NCBI GenBank assembly: GCA_903813345.2
Contig: CAIIXF020000005.1
Coordinates: 15,009,375-15,069,374 of the forward strand
Source of the DNA: Owenia fusiformis
Taxonomy: Eukaryota > Annelida > Polychaeta > Sabellida > Oweniidae
Direction: 5' to 3'
Length of the DNA: 60,000 nucleotides
Part shown: positions 12,301-20,889 of the stretch, one piece after another
Numbering within the stretch: position 1 is the first letter of the stretch
How the letters are laid out: each line of letters begins with the position of its first letter
Position numbers and translations under genes: made by a program
The notes under the pieces: generated by a model
What the model was told of the DNA's origin: nothing
Databases searched by the model: none
Seen by the model: only the letters and a program-made list of their open reading frames with translations

Positions 12301-14247
12301 ATCCGAAGAAAACGATTAGCTTTGAACTTTCTGCCAGAATATTAAGGTCCTAAGATAGGATAGGATATGATTCTGTTAACAGTAAATGACCTAGGATAAG
12401 ATAGATCAAGTTAAATAGGGTAAGGAAGTTAGTATTGAACAGAAATAGACGGCTAAGTCAAGTGACCTAATTTTGCAAACTTTCATCATTTCTTAGTTGC
12501 TATCGTTGATTCCAGTCAGATATATATTCAGAATTATGTCTCATTTTGAGCAGTGAATATTACCAGCTTAAGGTAGCATACTAATTTTGCAAGGTTTTAG
12601 TTGAGCATCTACATGAAGTAGTTGTGTGTATTATATAAGGTCAGATTGGTAATAAGATTGAAAACTGTTTTGTTAGGTATTTACAGTATCTTGTTTGATA
12701 AACCATCTGAAAGACCTTAGTTTCATTGTAAATACTCATTGTACATATTTTTCATACTTTTAGTTGGTTACATAATATATATATTTTATTCAAATCATAT
12801 TTTATGTTATTATTGAGATCAGTGTGACAGTTAGTTGTCAGTAAAGAGCAGATTAAAATTCATAACAACTAACACACTCCCTAGTCAAGGCCATATATAC
12901 GCTACCACAGAAACTTCAAGTATATTTGTAACATCTCATAATTTTATGTAACACGGCTAGGCGAGTGTGACCCCCGGTTGTTACAGTATCATAACAGGTA
13001 GGAGTTTTTCGTAATGACATTCATTAAAAGATGGCAGTGCAATCAACCTGTTTGTATTGAGCCAGCACTATACTGCCATCTTTATACTAGTCTAAAATAA
13101 CGTTGCCATCATGTGAATGTTACCAAGTGCCATAAATTCGGGCATAAATTGTGCGAAATTCAATTATATTTGATATATCTGAGTGATTTACTTGCAGGAA
13201 GTGGGTTGGGGCTAGCGTATCTCCCAGCTATGGTGATAATTAACCAACATTTTGACAAGAAAAAGACATTTGCCTTTGGGATTGCAGTAGCTGGTGTAGG
13301 ATGCGGTTCATTTATATACCCGCCATTGATCGAGTTCCTCAATAAGGAATACGGTTGGCGTGGGGCTTTGACCATATTGTCAGCCATTGGATTGAACATC
13401 TGTGCATGCGGTGCATTTATGCGTCCATTTAGAAATAACCCAACACTGAAAATAGAAAAGGAACAAAACATGACAAAAGAGGAAAAACTTTTTAACTTTG
13501 CCATATTCAAATCGTTGGATTTTGATATATTATGCTATAATAATGTAGCAATGTGTTTTGGAATGTCTGTAGTGTACTCGCACCTGTCGGAAAAAATCCT
13601 TACTAATGGGTATAGGTGGTAACGAAAGTTTCATGTTGTTCTCTGTTATTGGAATTACAAATCTCGCCGGACGATTTATTTTTGGAGCAATTGGCCACCA
13701 TCCATTAACAGATGAAGTGCTACTTTATATATGCACATTTATTATAAGTGGTGCAGTTACATTAGCTGTGCCTCTTCTAACCCAATATGGGGCGCTTCTT
13801 GCATACTCTGCAACATTTGGATTTTTCAGCGCATCATATGGAGTACTTTTACCAGGAATGATTTGTGAATTCTTAGGAGCCAGTGAATTAGCCAGTGGTC
13901 TTGGTGCGATTCTTCCATTTTGCGCATTAGGGACCATGCTCGGCGGTCCAGTCGCTGGTTTTTTGTACGACAGCCTTCACTCGTATAGCTGGTCTTTCAT
14001 TGTTGGAGGCGGCGTTATTGTTACTAGTGCAATAAGCATAATTGTGCCGTTTTGGCGCAAAAAGCACCTTAAAGTAGTTATGGGAGTTACAAAGAATAAT
14101 CCGGATAACCATCATGAAATTGAATCAAATATTATTCCAACCCCAATGGACAACTGTGAAGGTGATATCCTTGATTATGAAATGGAAGAGAGTGACAACC
14201 TCTTAAAGATTGATGGGCATTTTGTGCCTACAGTTGTTGATGTTTGA
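3343..14247 (+). CDS. SLC16A: Monocarboxylate-transporter-like protein (MCT/SLC16 family, MFS), with a frameshift in the last exon
   Basis: Probable 12-helix plasma-membrane transporter of the major facilitator superfamily; family members move lactate, pyruvate or other small acids with protons, but the substrate here is unknown. Coding exons: 3343-3613, 3911-4042 and 13198-14247; both introns are GT-AG and phase 1. The family TM1 motif appears as DEGYAWIIV (about residues 33-41), followed by FLDAFGTSKG. The second signature between TM4 and TM5 appears as FDKKKTFAFGIAVAGVGCG. The hydrophilic loop between TM6 and TM7 is short. In exon 3 the frame is lost between about 13588 and 13611, where an A6 run and a GGG lie. 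The downstream frame carries on as normal TM7-12 (FSVIGITNLAGRFIFG) to the stop at 14247. Dropping one base makes the three exons sum to 484 codons, a normal family length. This suggests a sequencing or assembly error, or a very recent null allele. The ATG at 3343 is the first in frame. Confidence 0.85.
4788..6446. mobile_element. About 1.66 kb insertion within the left arm of the fold-back element
   Basis: The right arm runs continuously from CATCATATCATT into ATGTAATATGTC, whereas in the left arm these blocks are 1.66 kb apart, so something was inserted between about 4788 and 6446. The insert contains repeated GTGTCAAGAG/GTGCAAAGA words near 4815-4930, but I see no ORF and no clear terminal repeats. 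It could be a decayed mobile element. Confidence 0.45.
6985..7650. repeat. Tandem repeat, unit about 165-185 bp, about 3.5 copies
   Basis: The words TCATAATGACATCTAATG, GAGAGGTTGGCATAGTCTAG and TCTCATCTGAGCAATCAGA recur at intervals of about 165-185 bp (near 7000, 7168, 7350 and 7519). Copies have diverged by substitutions and small indels. The array sits in the interior of the fold-back element. Confidence 0.75.
8007..8405. repeat. 36 bp minisatellite, about 11 copies
   Basis: The unit reads approximately GTGAGTGAGTGTGCTYGTGT followed by AAGGTGGCATCTTTGG. As 36 is a multiple of three, several frames on both strands stay open. The minus-strand frame gives a 12-residue repeat, THSPKDATLHKH-like, within an open frame of 175 codons (8003-8530). 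I treat the ORF as a by-product, because there is no signal peptide, no splice context and no conserved domain. Confidence 0.85.
10236..12266 (-). mobile_element. 5'-truncated non-LTR retrotransposon (LINE) inserted into the right arm of the fold-back element
   Basis: The minus-strand element is flanked by a direct repeat, TATATT, at 10230-10235 and 12267-12272. Removing it joins the interrupted arm exactly. Its 3' end, at the low coordinate, carries an A/T-rich TAA-type tail (ATTTATTATTTTTTATTATT on the + strand), and its 3' UTR contains a small hairpin, AGCCGATGTCGGCT, at about 10323. The 5' end is cut within the reverse transcriptase, as expected from incomplete reverse transcription. The insertion is younger than the fold-back element. 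Confidence 0.85.
10580..12265 (-). CDS. Non-LTR retrotransposon reverse transcriptase, 5'-truncated
   Basis: An open frame of 561 codons with no stops. Reverse transcriptase motif A is FIDMTKAF (residues 54-61), motif B is GCKEGCLLSP (112-121) and motif C is YADD (154-157). About 320 residues later there is a C-terminal zinc-knuckle-like motif, CKLCDGNFVEDEIHFAVQC (476-494), typical of LINE second ORFs. The upstream endonuclease and the first part of the reverse transcriptase are missing, because the copy begins at the insertion junction. The first codon used here (a GTG) is not a natural start. A dead but young-looking copy; the clade (CR1, L2, Jockey or other) cannot be settled by eye. Confidence 0.9.
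   Translation of the reverse strand: MLNKRLTNFLEINSLLVEEQNGFREKRSCRDQIHTLYSIVNNRKLAKQDTYVCFIDMTKAFCSINRDCLWFKLNKIGVKGRIFKAVQSLYQDVTCSVRINGLLTPKFKVSNGCKEGCLLSPTLFSIYINDLATDVKQLRCGITIDEINVGILLYADDIALIAPTPQDLQHMLNKVNEWCRKWRLSMNLSKTKIVHYRPPSQLQSDFAFTCGQHNIEYSSKYKYLGVWLEEHLDSKIIAHEIAKSASRALGAITTKAKATGGMDFKVFSKLYDSLVQPVINYGSAIVGLREHRCLNNLQNRAGKTFLGVSPKTSNEAVRGDLGWSPLIDKQRVECARQYLRLHNMDNNRLNHKVHRWSLKNKRSWDYHTKAMLTKNGIFIDHNIFLHIKSTVKRLQDSFNAKDPFLKNIWDDTNNLQNGNKLRTYRLFKYGVVNEPYVSEYIPRHHRTILARLRTGSLPLHIETGRWSNTALNDRTCKLCDGNFVEDEIHFAVQCKHYSNLRTHFYRSVTDILTPHIRTNTDNELLLFISLMHSRSIQRQWAALLYKMFMKRQFDLERLTAL
12318..13197 (+). other. Rest of intron 2 of the SLC16-like gene
   Basis: AT-rich intronic sequence ending in the acceptor ATTTACTTGCAG at 13197. 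A few GATAGGATA-type repeats occur near 12350-12410. I see no gene or element. Confidence 0.6.
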
Positions 14248-14390
14248 TCCCAGACATGAAATCTGTGGTCTGATGATAAATCATAATATGATACGGTGTT
14301 TATGCACATTGATGTTGCATGATATTCTTGTCACTTTTTTGATTCAGCATTTCTTTCCTTTCTTTGATACACTGTAATTCTTCAAATGTG

Positions 14391-14396
14391 AATAAA
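14391..14396 (+). terminator. Polyadenylation signal of the SLC16-like gene
   Basis: AATAAA lies 144 bp after the stop codon, on the right strand for the gene, with no closer canonical signal noticed. Confidence 0.6.
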
Positions 14397-15082
14397 AACT
14401 TTCAAATCTAAACTATATAAAATGCACCGAAGTACTTAATAAACCAGCATACGTGAGAATGATCAGACAACATCAACAAAAACGTAAAAGATTATAGCGA
14501 ATAACTCCGATTTACTCGAACATGAGAGTCTATGTCTATGTCAATAATCTGCAAAAGGCGAATAAGCCCATATAAAGCAGATATAATTTAACAGTGATAG
14601 AATTTGAATAGAATATAATTTGAACCCTTAACATTTAAAAATAGATCTATGGTTTACAACTCATTTTAAAATTGAAAGGAACCTTCCTGGTTGGCACCTG
14701 TACCCCCCTAGGAAGTCCCTCTATGTTGAAATACCCTGGGGCGACTGTCAGGCTACCGCGTTGACATCACCCCGCCTTACCAGTAGTGCAGGCTTGTTGC
14801 TGTGCAGCTGCAGAGTTTATTGGTCTCTCGAAGACAATTAAGGTACATCGAGATAAGAAATGGACAACAAATATAATCAAATAAACAGGAATTATGTAAT
14901 ACACGTGGGGCGTGCATGAGAAATCACAGAACGTAAAACAAACACTTAAAAGCAGAATCAGACATGAAGAGACCGTCTCCCTGAAAGATTTAGCGGTATT
15001 GGAAATAGAGTCAAGTTATCATTAATTCTTTTCATTGCAAATTATCTAAAGAAAAATTTAAACATACAGAGGCTTTAACAAG
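14397..15082. other. Intergenic sequence without visible genes
   Basis: No ORF of note, no repeat structure recognised. A C-rich stretch around 14695-14780 stands out from the AT-rich surroundings, but no feature is assigned. Confidence 0.5.
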
Positions 15083-15200
15083 TAGTCCAATGGGCGAGCT
15101 TAGGTTGCCAAACTTTTGGAGGAAAGTGCAAGCCTCTAATTAATGGTTTAATCCATGAAACAACGATGGGCATGACAAATGTCCAGTATCAGTCCTAATA
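15083..15200 (+). repeat. Dispersed repeat, copy 2
   Basis: Similar to 45-170 in direct orientation: GTAGTCCAAT, a GCTTAGGTTGCC-type block, TTTTGGAGG and AATCCATGAAACAA in the same order. About 15 kb separates the two copies. Confidence 0.6.
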
Positions 15201-15767
15201 GACTTCCACATGCAATTTTTTTCACCACTGCTAATATTATGTTTGATCATATTCTGCCATGAGTATTTTCCCAACATGGGAACGACTTTCCTCTTCAATA
15301 CCAAATGTTTTCATCTGAGTAAGGTCCCAAGGATTATAAATTCAGCAATCTCATTTCCCGAAAAATCATTGATTAGGACCTCACATCTCAACACATTTGT
15401 CAAATGTAAGGTCTTATTTTACACAGTTAATATAAATCATAACGCCACTCCATAATTATCAAATTACAAACCCAATTTTATTACACAACGCGCGAGGAAG
15501 AAACAATTACAATTAATTTATTAAATTGCCCAAAGCATTTTAATTACATCCTGAGAAAATTACTATTAATGTTACATGAAACAGAACGCACCCTCATCCT
15601 ACATTGTCATTTTTGATCTAATTAACATATCTACTTGTATTTTGATTCATACTGACATAAATTGCAAGCTAAGGATTAAAAGGCCCTTTTTGGGGAGACT
15701 GTCATCGGAATAATAAGAGATTTCCAAGGTAGGTTACATTACAAAGAGGATTGGAAGCCGTTGTTTA

Positions 15768-15960
15768 AACTCGATACTCCGTTGCACGGCGTGGACCAAT
15801 TTGGTGTAAAAATTATTCGTATTTTAAAGACTAGAACTGCCAATAAAATATTACCATAATATTCGTCATGTACATTTTCTGACGAAATACTTGGTGCTAG
15901 AGAATTACATAGAAATGTTTTTACTAAATTGTTCCACGCCGGGCAAGGGAGTATCGAGGT
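15768..15960. repeat. Palindromic MITE-like repeat, about 190 bp
   Basis: ACTCGATACTCCGTTGCACG near 15768 and its imperfect complement near 15918-15960 form arms of about 43 bp. The shared core is CTCGATACTCC, TTGC, CGGCGTGGA and CAATTT. The interior is about 105 bp, AT-rich. There is no coding potential. Confidence 0.65.
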
Positions 15961-16240
15961 ATTTTGATTTCAGCTATCGAGAAATTTTTAATGTTTAATA
16001 CCCACTTTATGATAAATAGATAATCCAGGGTCATTCAAAAAACATATAGAGAATAAATCAATCATATGCATAACACGTAGAACAGGTTTTTATTTTTGTT
16101 AAAATCATGGAAAACATTAATTTTCGATATGTCCATTAATTTTGATGACCACCAAGTGAAAAAGCAATTATCTGTACTAATCTTTCTCAAAAACATAGAT
16201 TGCAGTATTTTCATGGTCAAACCAGAACACCCTGAAAAGG

Positions 16241-16662
16241 TAACGTCAGTTTCCGTTGTCACAAATGGCGGACGCAACTGGTGTTTCAGCTATTTGATTG
16301 CTTCGTTCTTATTTCATGGATCACCATCAGCGCTATTTTGCATTTATTTAATTCTCGTGACGATTTAATAAATGGAATACTAGTTCCGTTTAAATGTGGT
16401 TGTAAATCGTCACACTATGCCTACTTTCAAGTCATCATAAACAGAACAACGGCAAATACTAACACATGTTCCCTTGTCAAGTGCCATATTTTTAAGAACA
16501 TCCTTTTTATCCCTACTATAAGTAGCAATAAGACATTTTTATCAACTATTGTATCAAAGGAATTTAATCGACGTGCTCTATTTAACATGCAAGTTGAAGA
16601 AAATCGAATCAAATACGATCATCCGTCCGCCATTGGTGATATGACAACGAAATCTGACGTTG
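16241..16662. repeat. Fold-back repeat, about 420 bp, with a nested hairpin
   Basis: The arm at 16241-16276 (AACGTCAGTTTCCGTTGTCA then AATGGCGGACG) is matched in reverse complement by 16624-16660. Inside, CGTGACGATTTA near 16358 pairs with TAAATCGTCAC near 16403. Open frames of 90 and 140 codons cross the arms and are not credible as genes. Confidence 0.6.
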
Positions 16663-17037
16663 CCGTTGTCAATGTGTTCCGATGTAATGGTGAGATAACT
16701 TAGCATTGTATAATTTGTCGGTCTGTTTCCAAAGATTATATAGACGTATCTTCATTTCAGCTTTTGAATCCGAGATATGATGCAAAACATCTGATAGATC
16801 AACTTGTATGCATGCAGTTTTGAACTTATAAGGTATGTCTATTTAAAAATGTTAATTTTGCAAAATCGACAAAATCTAGGTTTGCTCTGATAAACTTGAC
16901 CTGTACTCCAGTAGTGATAAGGAACATATTTTGATAGCAACAATCAATAAAATGTTAAAGTAAATTATTCTTTAATATATCATTTAAATCAATCACCGAA
17001 TTATTATGTTTAAATAATATTATTCCGTTTGTTTCAG

Positions 17038-19263
17038 ATGAAAGTTCTACTTTGCATATTTGCATCGATTGCAATAACCCAACTATTAGAACAGCATGGT
17101 GGCGTAGATGCTCAAAGTAAACTGCTTTTAATTTATTTTGTACTAAAATCAGTATTCCTATTTGCATATATAACAGATTTAGATTGGAAGTATATAATAT
17201 TTCTAAAATTCAAATTTCATGTTCTAGCTGACGGAACAGAAGGTCCCCCGGGAACAGGAGGTCCCCCGGGAACAGGGGGTCCACCAGGAACAGAAGGTCC
17301 GCCAGGAACAGGTGGTCCTCCAGGCACAGGTGGACCACCAGGTACAGGTGGTCCACCAGGAACGGGAGGTCCACCAGGAACAGGGGGTCCACCTGGAACC
17401 GGAGGTCCACCAGGCACAGGAGGCCCACCAGGCACAGGAGGTCCACCAGGAACAGGAGGCCCACCAGGCACAGGTGGTCCACCAGGAACAGGAGGTCCAC
17501 CGGGAACAGGTGGCCCACCAGGAACAGGCGGTCCACCAGGAACTGGAGGTCCACCAGGTACAGGAGGTCCACCAGGAACCGGAGGTCCACCAGGAACAGG
17601 AGGTCCACCAGGAACAGGAGGTCCTCCAGGTACAGGAGGTCCACCAGCAACAGGAGGTCCGCCAGGAACAGGAGGTCCACCAGGCACTGGAGGTCCACCT
17701 GGAACAAGCGGTCCACCAGGAACAATCGGTCCACCAGGAACAGGGGGTCCACCAGGAACAGGGGGTCCACCAGCGACAGGAGGTCCACCGGGAACAGGTG
17801 GTCCACCAGGAACAGGGGGTCCACAAGGAACAGGTGGTCCACCTGGAACAAGTGGACCTGCTGGTCCACCCGGAACAGGAGGTCCGCCAGCCACGGGTGG
17901 TCCACCGGGAACAGGAGGTCCACCTGGAACAGGAGGTCCTCCAGGAACAAGTGGCCCACCGGGTACTGGTGGTCCACCAGGAACAGGCGGTCCTCCAGGG
18001 ACAGGAGGTCCACCAGGTACAGGAGGTCCACCGGGTACAGGAGGGCCACCAGGCACAGGAGGTCCACCAGGAACAGGAGGTCCACCAGGAACTGCAGGAC
18101 CACAAGGCCCGCCAGGAACAAGTGGCCCCCCGGGCACGATAGGACCACCTGGAGAAGTTGGCACAGGAGGACCACAAGGAACGGTTGGTCCAGCTCCTAA
18201 GGGTTTGAAGGGGAACACTGGATTTCGGGGACCTCCTGGTGATCGTGGAGTAAAGGGTATGCAGGGAGAACTAGCAGGAAGTACAGCTACACCTATTACT
18301 GTTTCTACCGTCTCTGGAGAGACAACGGCTGAATCAACCACATTTGAAATGACAACAGTAACTCTGACACCATCTGCTGCCGGTAAGATCCTATCACTTA
18401 CATACTAGTTTGGATGAATCTTTGAGTATTACCTACAATTAAAACTTAAATACAAATACGAAATGCCAATCTTAATACTGCATTTTAAATTACATTTATA
18501 TCCCCGACATTATTTTACAGTGTACTGCAACGGTGTTTCTGGAGGAAGATACCCAGACTCTTACAATTGTAAATTCTTCTACATGTGCCAGACTAGCATC
18601 AGGTTCTTCTCCGTTCTCGCAAGTCAACAGTTTACTTGTGTCGACTCAAACTACAATCCCGTCACCGCAAATTGCGACGCAAGCTACACAGAATGTATCC
18701 AAGTCGTCAACTCAGCTGCCAAACAAGGTATGATAACAAAGGAAGGAGAAATAATAGAGAGTTTAAACTGTTGGACGCAATGTTTTTATAGGCATGTCAA
18801 TGTTACCTGACGGAGATTTTAAATTTGATTTTACAATGATATTTTGAACAATATTTACGTCATCAGAGTAAGTAACATATCACAGGTGGGGTAAGAGTTT
18901 CAGTCATCATTTGATCATTGTCTGTACCTTCCTATATTTACTGCAGTATGTACTCACTTTTCAGCAAATTGAATTTGAAATCATGCAGTTGTATATTTTT
19001 GAAAAAATGTATAGTTAGTTTATTTGCAGATGCTAAACATTACTTTATTAATTTCAGAATCTGTAAACTACAGTCCAGTAGAAAATAGCCTGAGTGTATA
19101 TTCCTACTACTCTTACACTGCTGGACTTGCTGTTATGTGCGTTATTACGCTCGTCGGAGCAGTGGTTATGTGCAGACGTTCATCCAGAAGCAGATTGGAC
19201 AAGTTACAAAGCGACCATGTCATCGGCTCTCACAGTCTCCATCTAAATATGAACATTCATTAA
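17038..19263 (+). CDS. Gene A: membrane-anchored collagen-like protein with a chitin-binding type-2 domain
   Basis: Coding exons 17038-17116, 17228-18382, 18521-18727 and 19058-19263; all introns are GT-AG and phase 1; 548 aa. Exon 1 encodes a signal peptide ([17 protein letters not shown], cleavage near residue 26). Exon 2 encodes a Gly-X-Y rod, residues about 29-377, mostly GPPGTG hexapeptides with variants [18 protein letters not shown] and GPQGTG. A more ordinary collagen end ([19 protein letters not shown]) and a Ser/Thr-rich linker follow. Exon 3 encodes a six-cysteine peritrophin-A/CBM14 domain, Cys spacing 13-5-16-11-6, with CKFFYMC. Exon 4 encodes one transmembrane helix (about 500-519) and a tail starting RRSSRSR. 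Predicted type I membrane protein with the collagen rod outside, perhaps linking cells to a chitin matrix; that role is inferred. The ATG follows directly on an acceptor-like TTTGTTTCAG, so a 5' UTR intron is likely. Confidence 0.88.
17243..18180 (+). repeat. 18 bp coding minisatellite of gene A
   Basis: About fifty copies of an 18 bp unit close to GGTCCACCAGGAACAGGA encode GPPGTG. Synonymous third-position changes and the GPPATG variant recur in blocks, which suggests spread by unequal exchange. Antisense and out-of-frame open frames of more than 300 codons over this stretch are artefacts of the repeat. Confidence 0.9.
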
Positions 19264-19284
19264 GTGTAGTTGGACTTGTTCACC

Positions 19285-19290
19285 AATAAA
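19285..19290 (+). terminator. Polyadenylation signal of gene A
   Basis: AATAAA lies 22 bp after the stop codon. A second copy at 19476-19481 may serve a longer 3' UTR. Confidence 0.55.
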
Positions 19291-19481
19291 AGATTTAGTA
19301 TTTAGAATCACTCGACTTCTGGTTATGAAAATGTTTATACGGAACTTCAACAATGAAACCATGCTAGTCGATTATTCACGAAAAGGGGAGTACAACGAAG
19401 CACGGCCATATTACTATCTTGGGCTTGAACGTATTGAATATGCTTATTATCATTTGTAAAACATTTCATTTGCTCAATAAA

Positions 19482-20275
19482 ATTCTGATGGTATTTGAAA
19501 ATCGTTGATTCTCTCTTGTGCATGTATCTTTAGCAACAGTTTTTAAATAAATTATCCAAACCAATAATTTGTGATGCATAAGATGTGAGGATCCATATAA
19601 ATTCTCTAAAAGGTATAATCCTTGTATAGTCCTCTGGTTTCTTCACATCAAATGGCGCCACATTTGGTACATAAATGTTTTTATAAACATAAACTTATTT
19701 ACAACCAAGATAGCAACAATATTACTTTATTTTGAGGATTTTGAATATTCGGAAAATATTTGTACGAGAAAAAACTGTAAAAATGTAATAGTTAATATAT
19801 GTACAAAATGAAAGATTGAATGGTTGAAATAATGTGACTCAACCTGCTCTATTCAATGGAGTTAAGAAATTGTGTTTTAAGTGTCATATTTGATGCTGAA
19901 AAAATCTCAACTTTTGTTGGCAGGAAATTCAAATATTTGAGAATTATATATAAGATGAACAAAAGTCCCAAATGACCTAGAGTCATGAAAAGTTATTCTA
20001 AATGATATTTCAAATTTAACATTAGGACTTTAATATTTGATTAAAACTTGCCCCTGGTTTGCATTTTTTCTTTTGAAATCTTTAGGCAACTGACAGAAAA
20101 TATCGCCCTGTGGCGTAATTACAATTTCAATCACCATTAATCAAGTTGTTATTACTTACATAATTAAGTTGTTTTACACCTGTAGTTAGTTTATTCATGA
20201 ATGTGATACTTCGTAAAATAGTGTACAATTACATAAACAACAGAGATATATCACAGTCACCATTGAAATGTATCA
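19482..20275. other. Intergenic sequence downstream of gene A
   Basis: AT-rich DNA with no ORF of note and no repeat that I recognise. It ends at the terminal repeat of the 5.5 kb element. Confidence 0.5.
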
Positions 20276-20852
20276 TACTATAAGTACGCTATTGGTGCAC
20301 ACTCCCGTTTCGCAGAAAACAATAAAATGTGACGTTATGAAAAATATTCTCGCAATTTGACGAACATTCGACGACGTCATTATTCCTTCGAAATTCACTG
20401 AAGCATGTACATAAAATTATGAAAATGACACATTACATTTTTATTACCTACATTCTATCTTAGGAATGAATCGATGAAAGGGTATTTCAAAACAAACCAA
20501 GCAACTTCAATTAAAACATCGATTTAAAATTGAATAAACATGGAAACCAAGACAAATATTCTGAACTATAAAATTGAAAACTTTGTACTAATCTTCCATT
20601 TTTGATGAATTTATATGCAAATCCTACAAGATATAATCATTAATAATATCAATAGATAATCATTACATCAAAATGACATGTGCATCTTTATTTCAAATGA
20701 GAATTCATCATGATTGAAAGTTATGATTTGTAGAGAATTTGTTCTGTTAACTTTTGATGCGGGACTCATCAATCGCGCGCTTTTTACGTTTTCACGCGTA
20801 TTATAACCCTATATAGCGCGGAAAAGTTTAAAGTGTGCGCCAAAGTTTAATA

Positions 20853-20889
20853 CTGCGCAGGCGCAGCGTTCTCGCTAAACTATATAAAG
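20853..20889 (+). promoter_or_regulatory. Promoter-like stretch: NRF1-type site and TATA box
   Basis: CTGCGCAGGCGCAG (20853-20866) resembles the NRF1 palindrome, and TATATAAAG (20881-20889) is a good TATA box. CpG-rich words (CGCGCGC, GCGCGG) occur just upstream in otherwise AT-rich DNA. A GTAAGC at 20915 looks like a splice donor but is too close to the expected start, about 20911, to end a normal first exon. No ORF follows. It may drive a non-coding RNA, the transposon or a distant exon, or be chance. Confidence 0.3.

Larger units (their letters stand above)
4360..12317. mobile_element. Large fold-back element (about 8 kb) in intron 2 of the SLC16-like gene
   Basis: AATCGTTTTCTTCGGATTAC begins the element at 4360 and its reverse complement ends it at 12317. 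The arms align for about 870 bp. The left arm is 4360-4787 plus 6447-about 6890, split by an insertion. The right arm is about 9370-10235 plus 12267-12317, split by a LINE. Shared landmarks are CCGGAGCGGCACCCTTGGGC, TTGCTATAGCAACAG and TATCAAGTGA-type blocks. The interior holds two tandem arrays and no recognisable transposase. I see no clear target duplication, so the superfamily is unassigned. Confidence 0.75.

Noticed and set aside
4360-12317. Polinton/Maverick identity for the 8 kb element
   Set aside because: No polymerase, integrase, ATPase or capsid-like ORF is present, and the size is too small.
13113-14247. Two separate genes for the N- and C-terminal halves of the SLC16-like protein
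   Set aside because: The halves are continuous apart from a one-base shift, with no second promoter, stop-start gap or intron.
16281-16703. 140-codon + strand ORF
   Set aside because: Crosses both arms of a fold-back repeat and shows no domain.
17210-18341. Minus-strand and out-of-frame open frames of more than 300 codons over the gene A collagen exon
   Set aside because: The 18 bp repeat keeps all frames open; only the + frame has a signal peptide, splice sites and a collagen pattern that continues into a domain.
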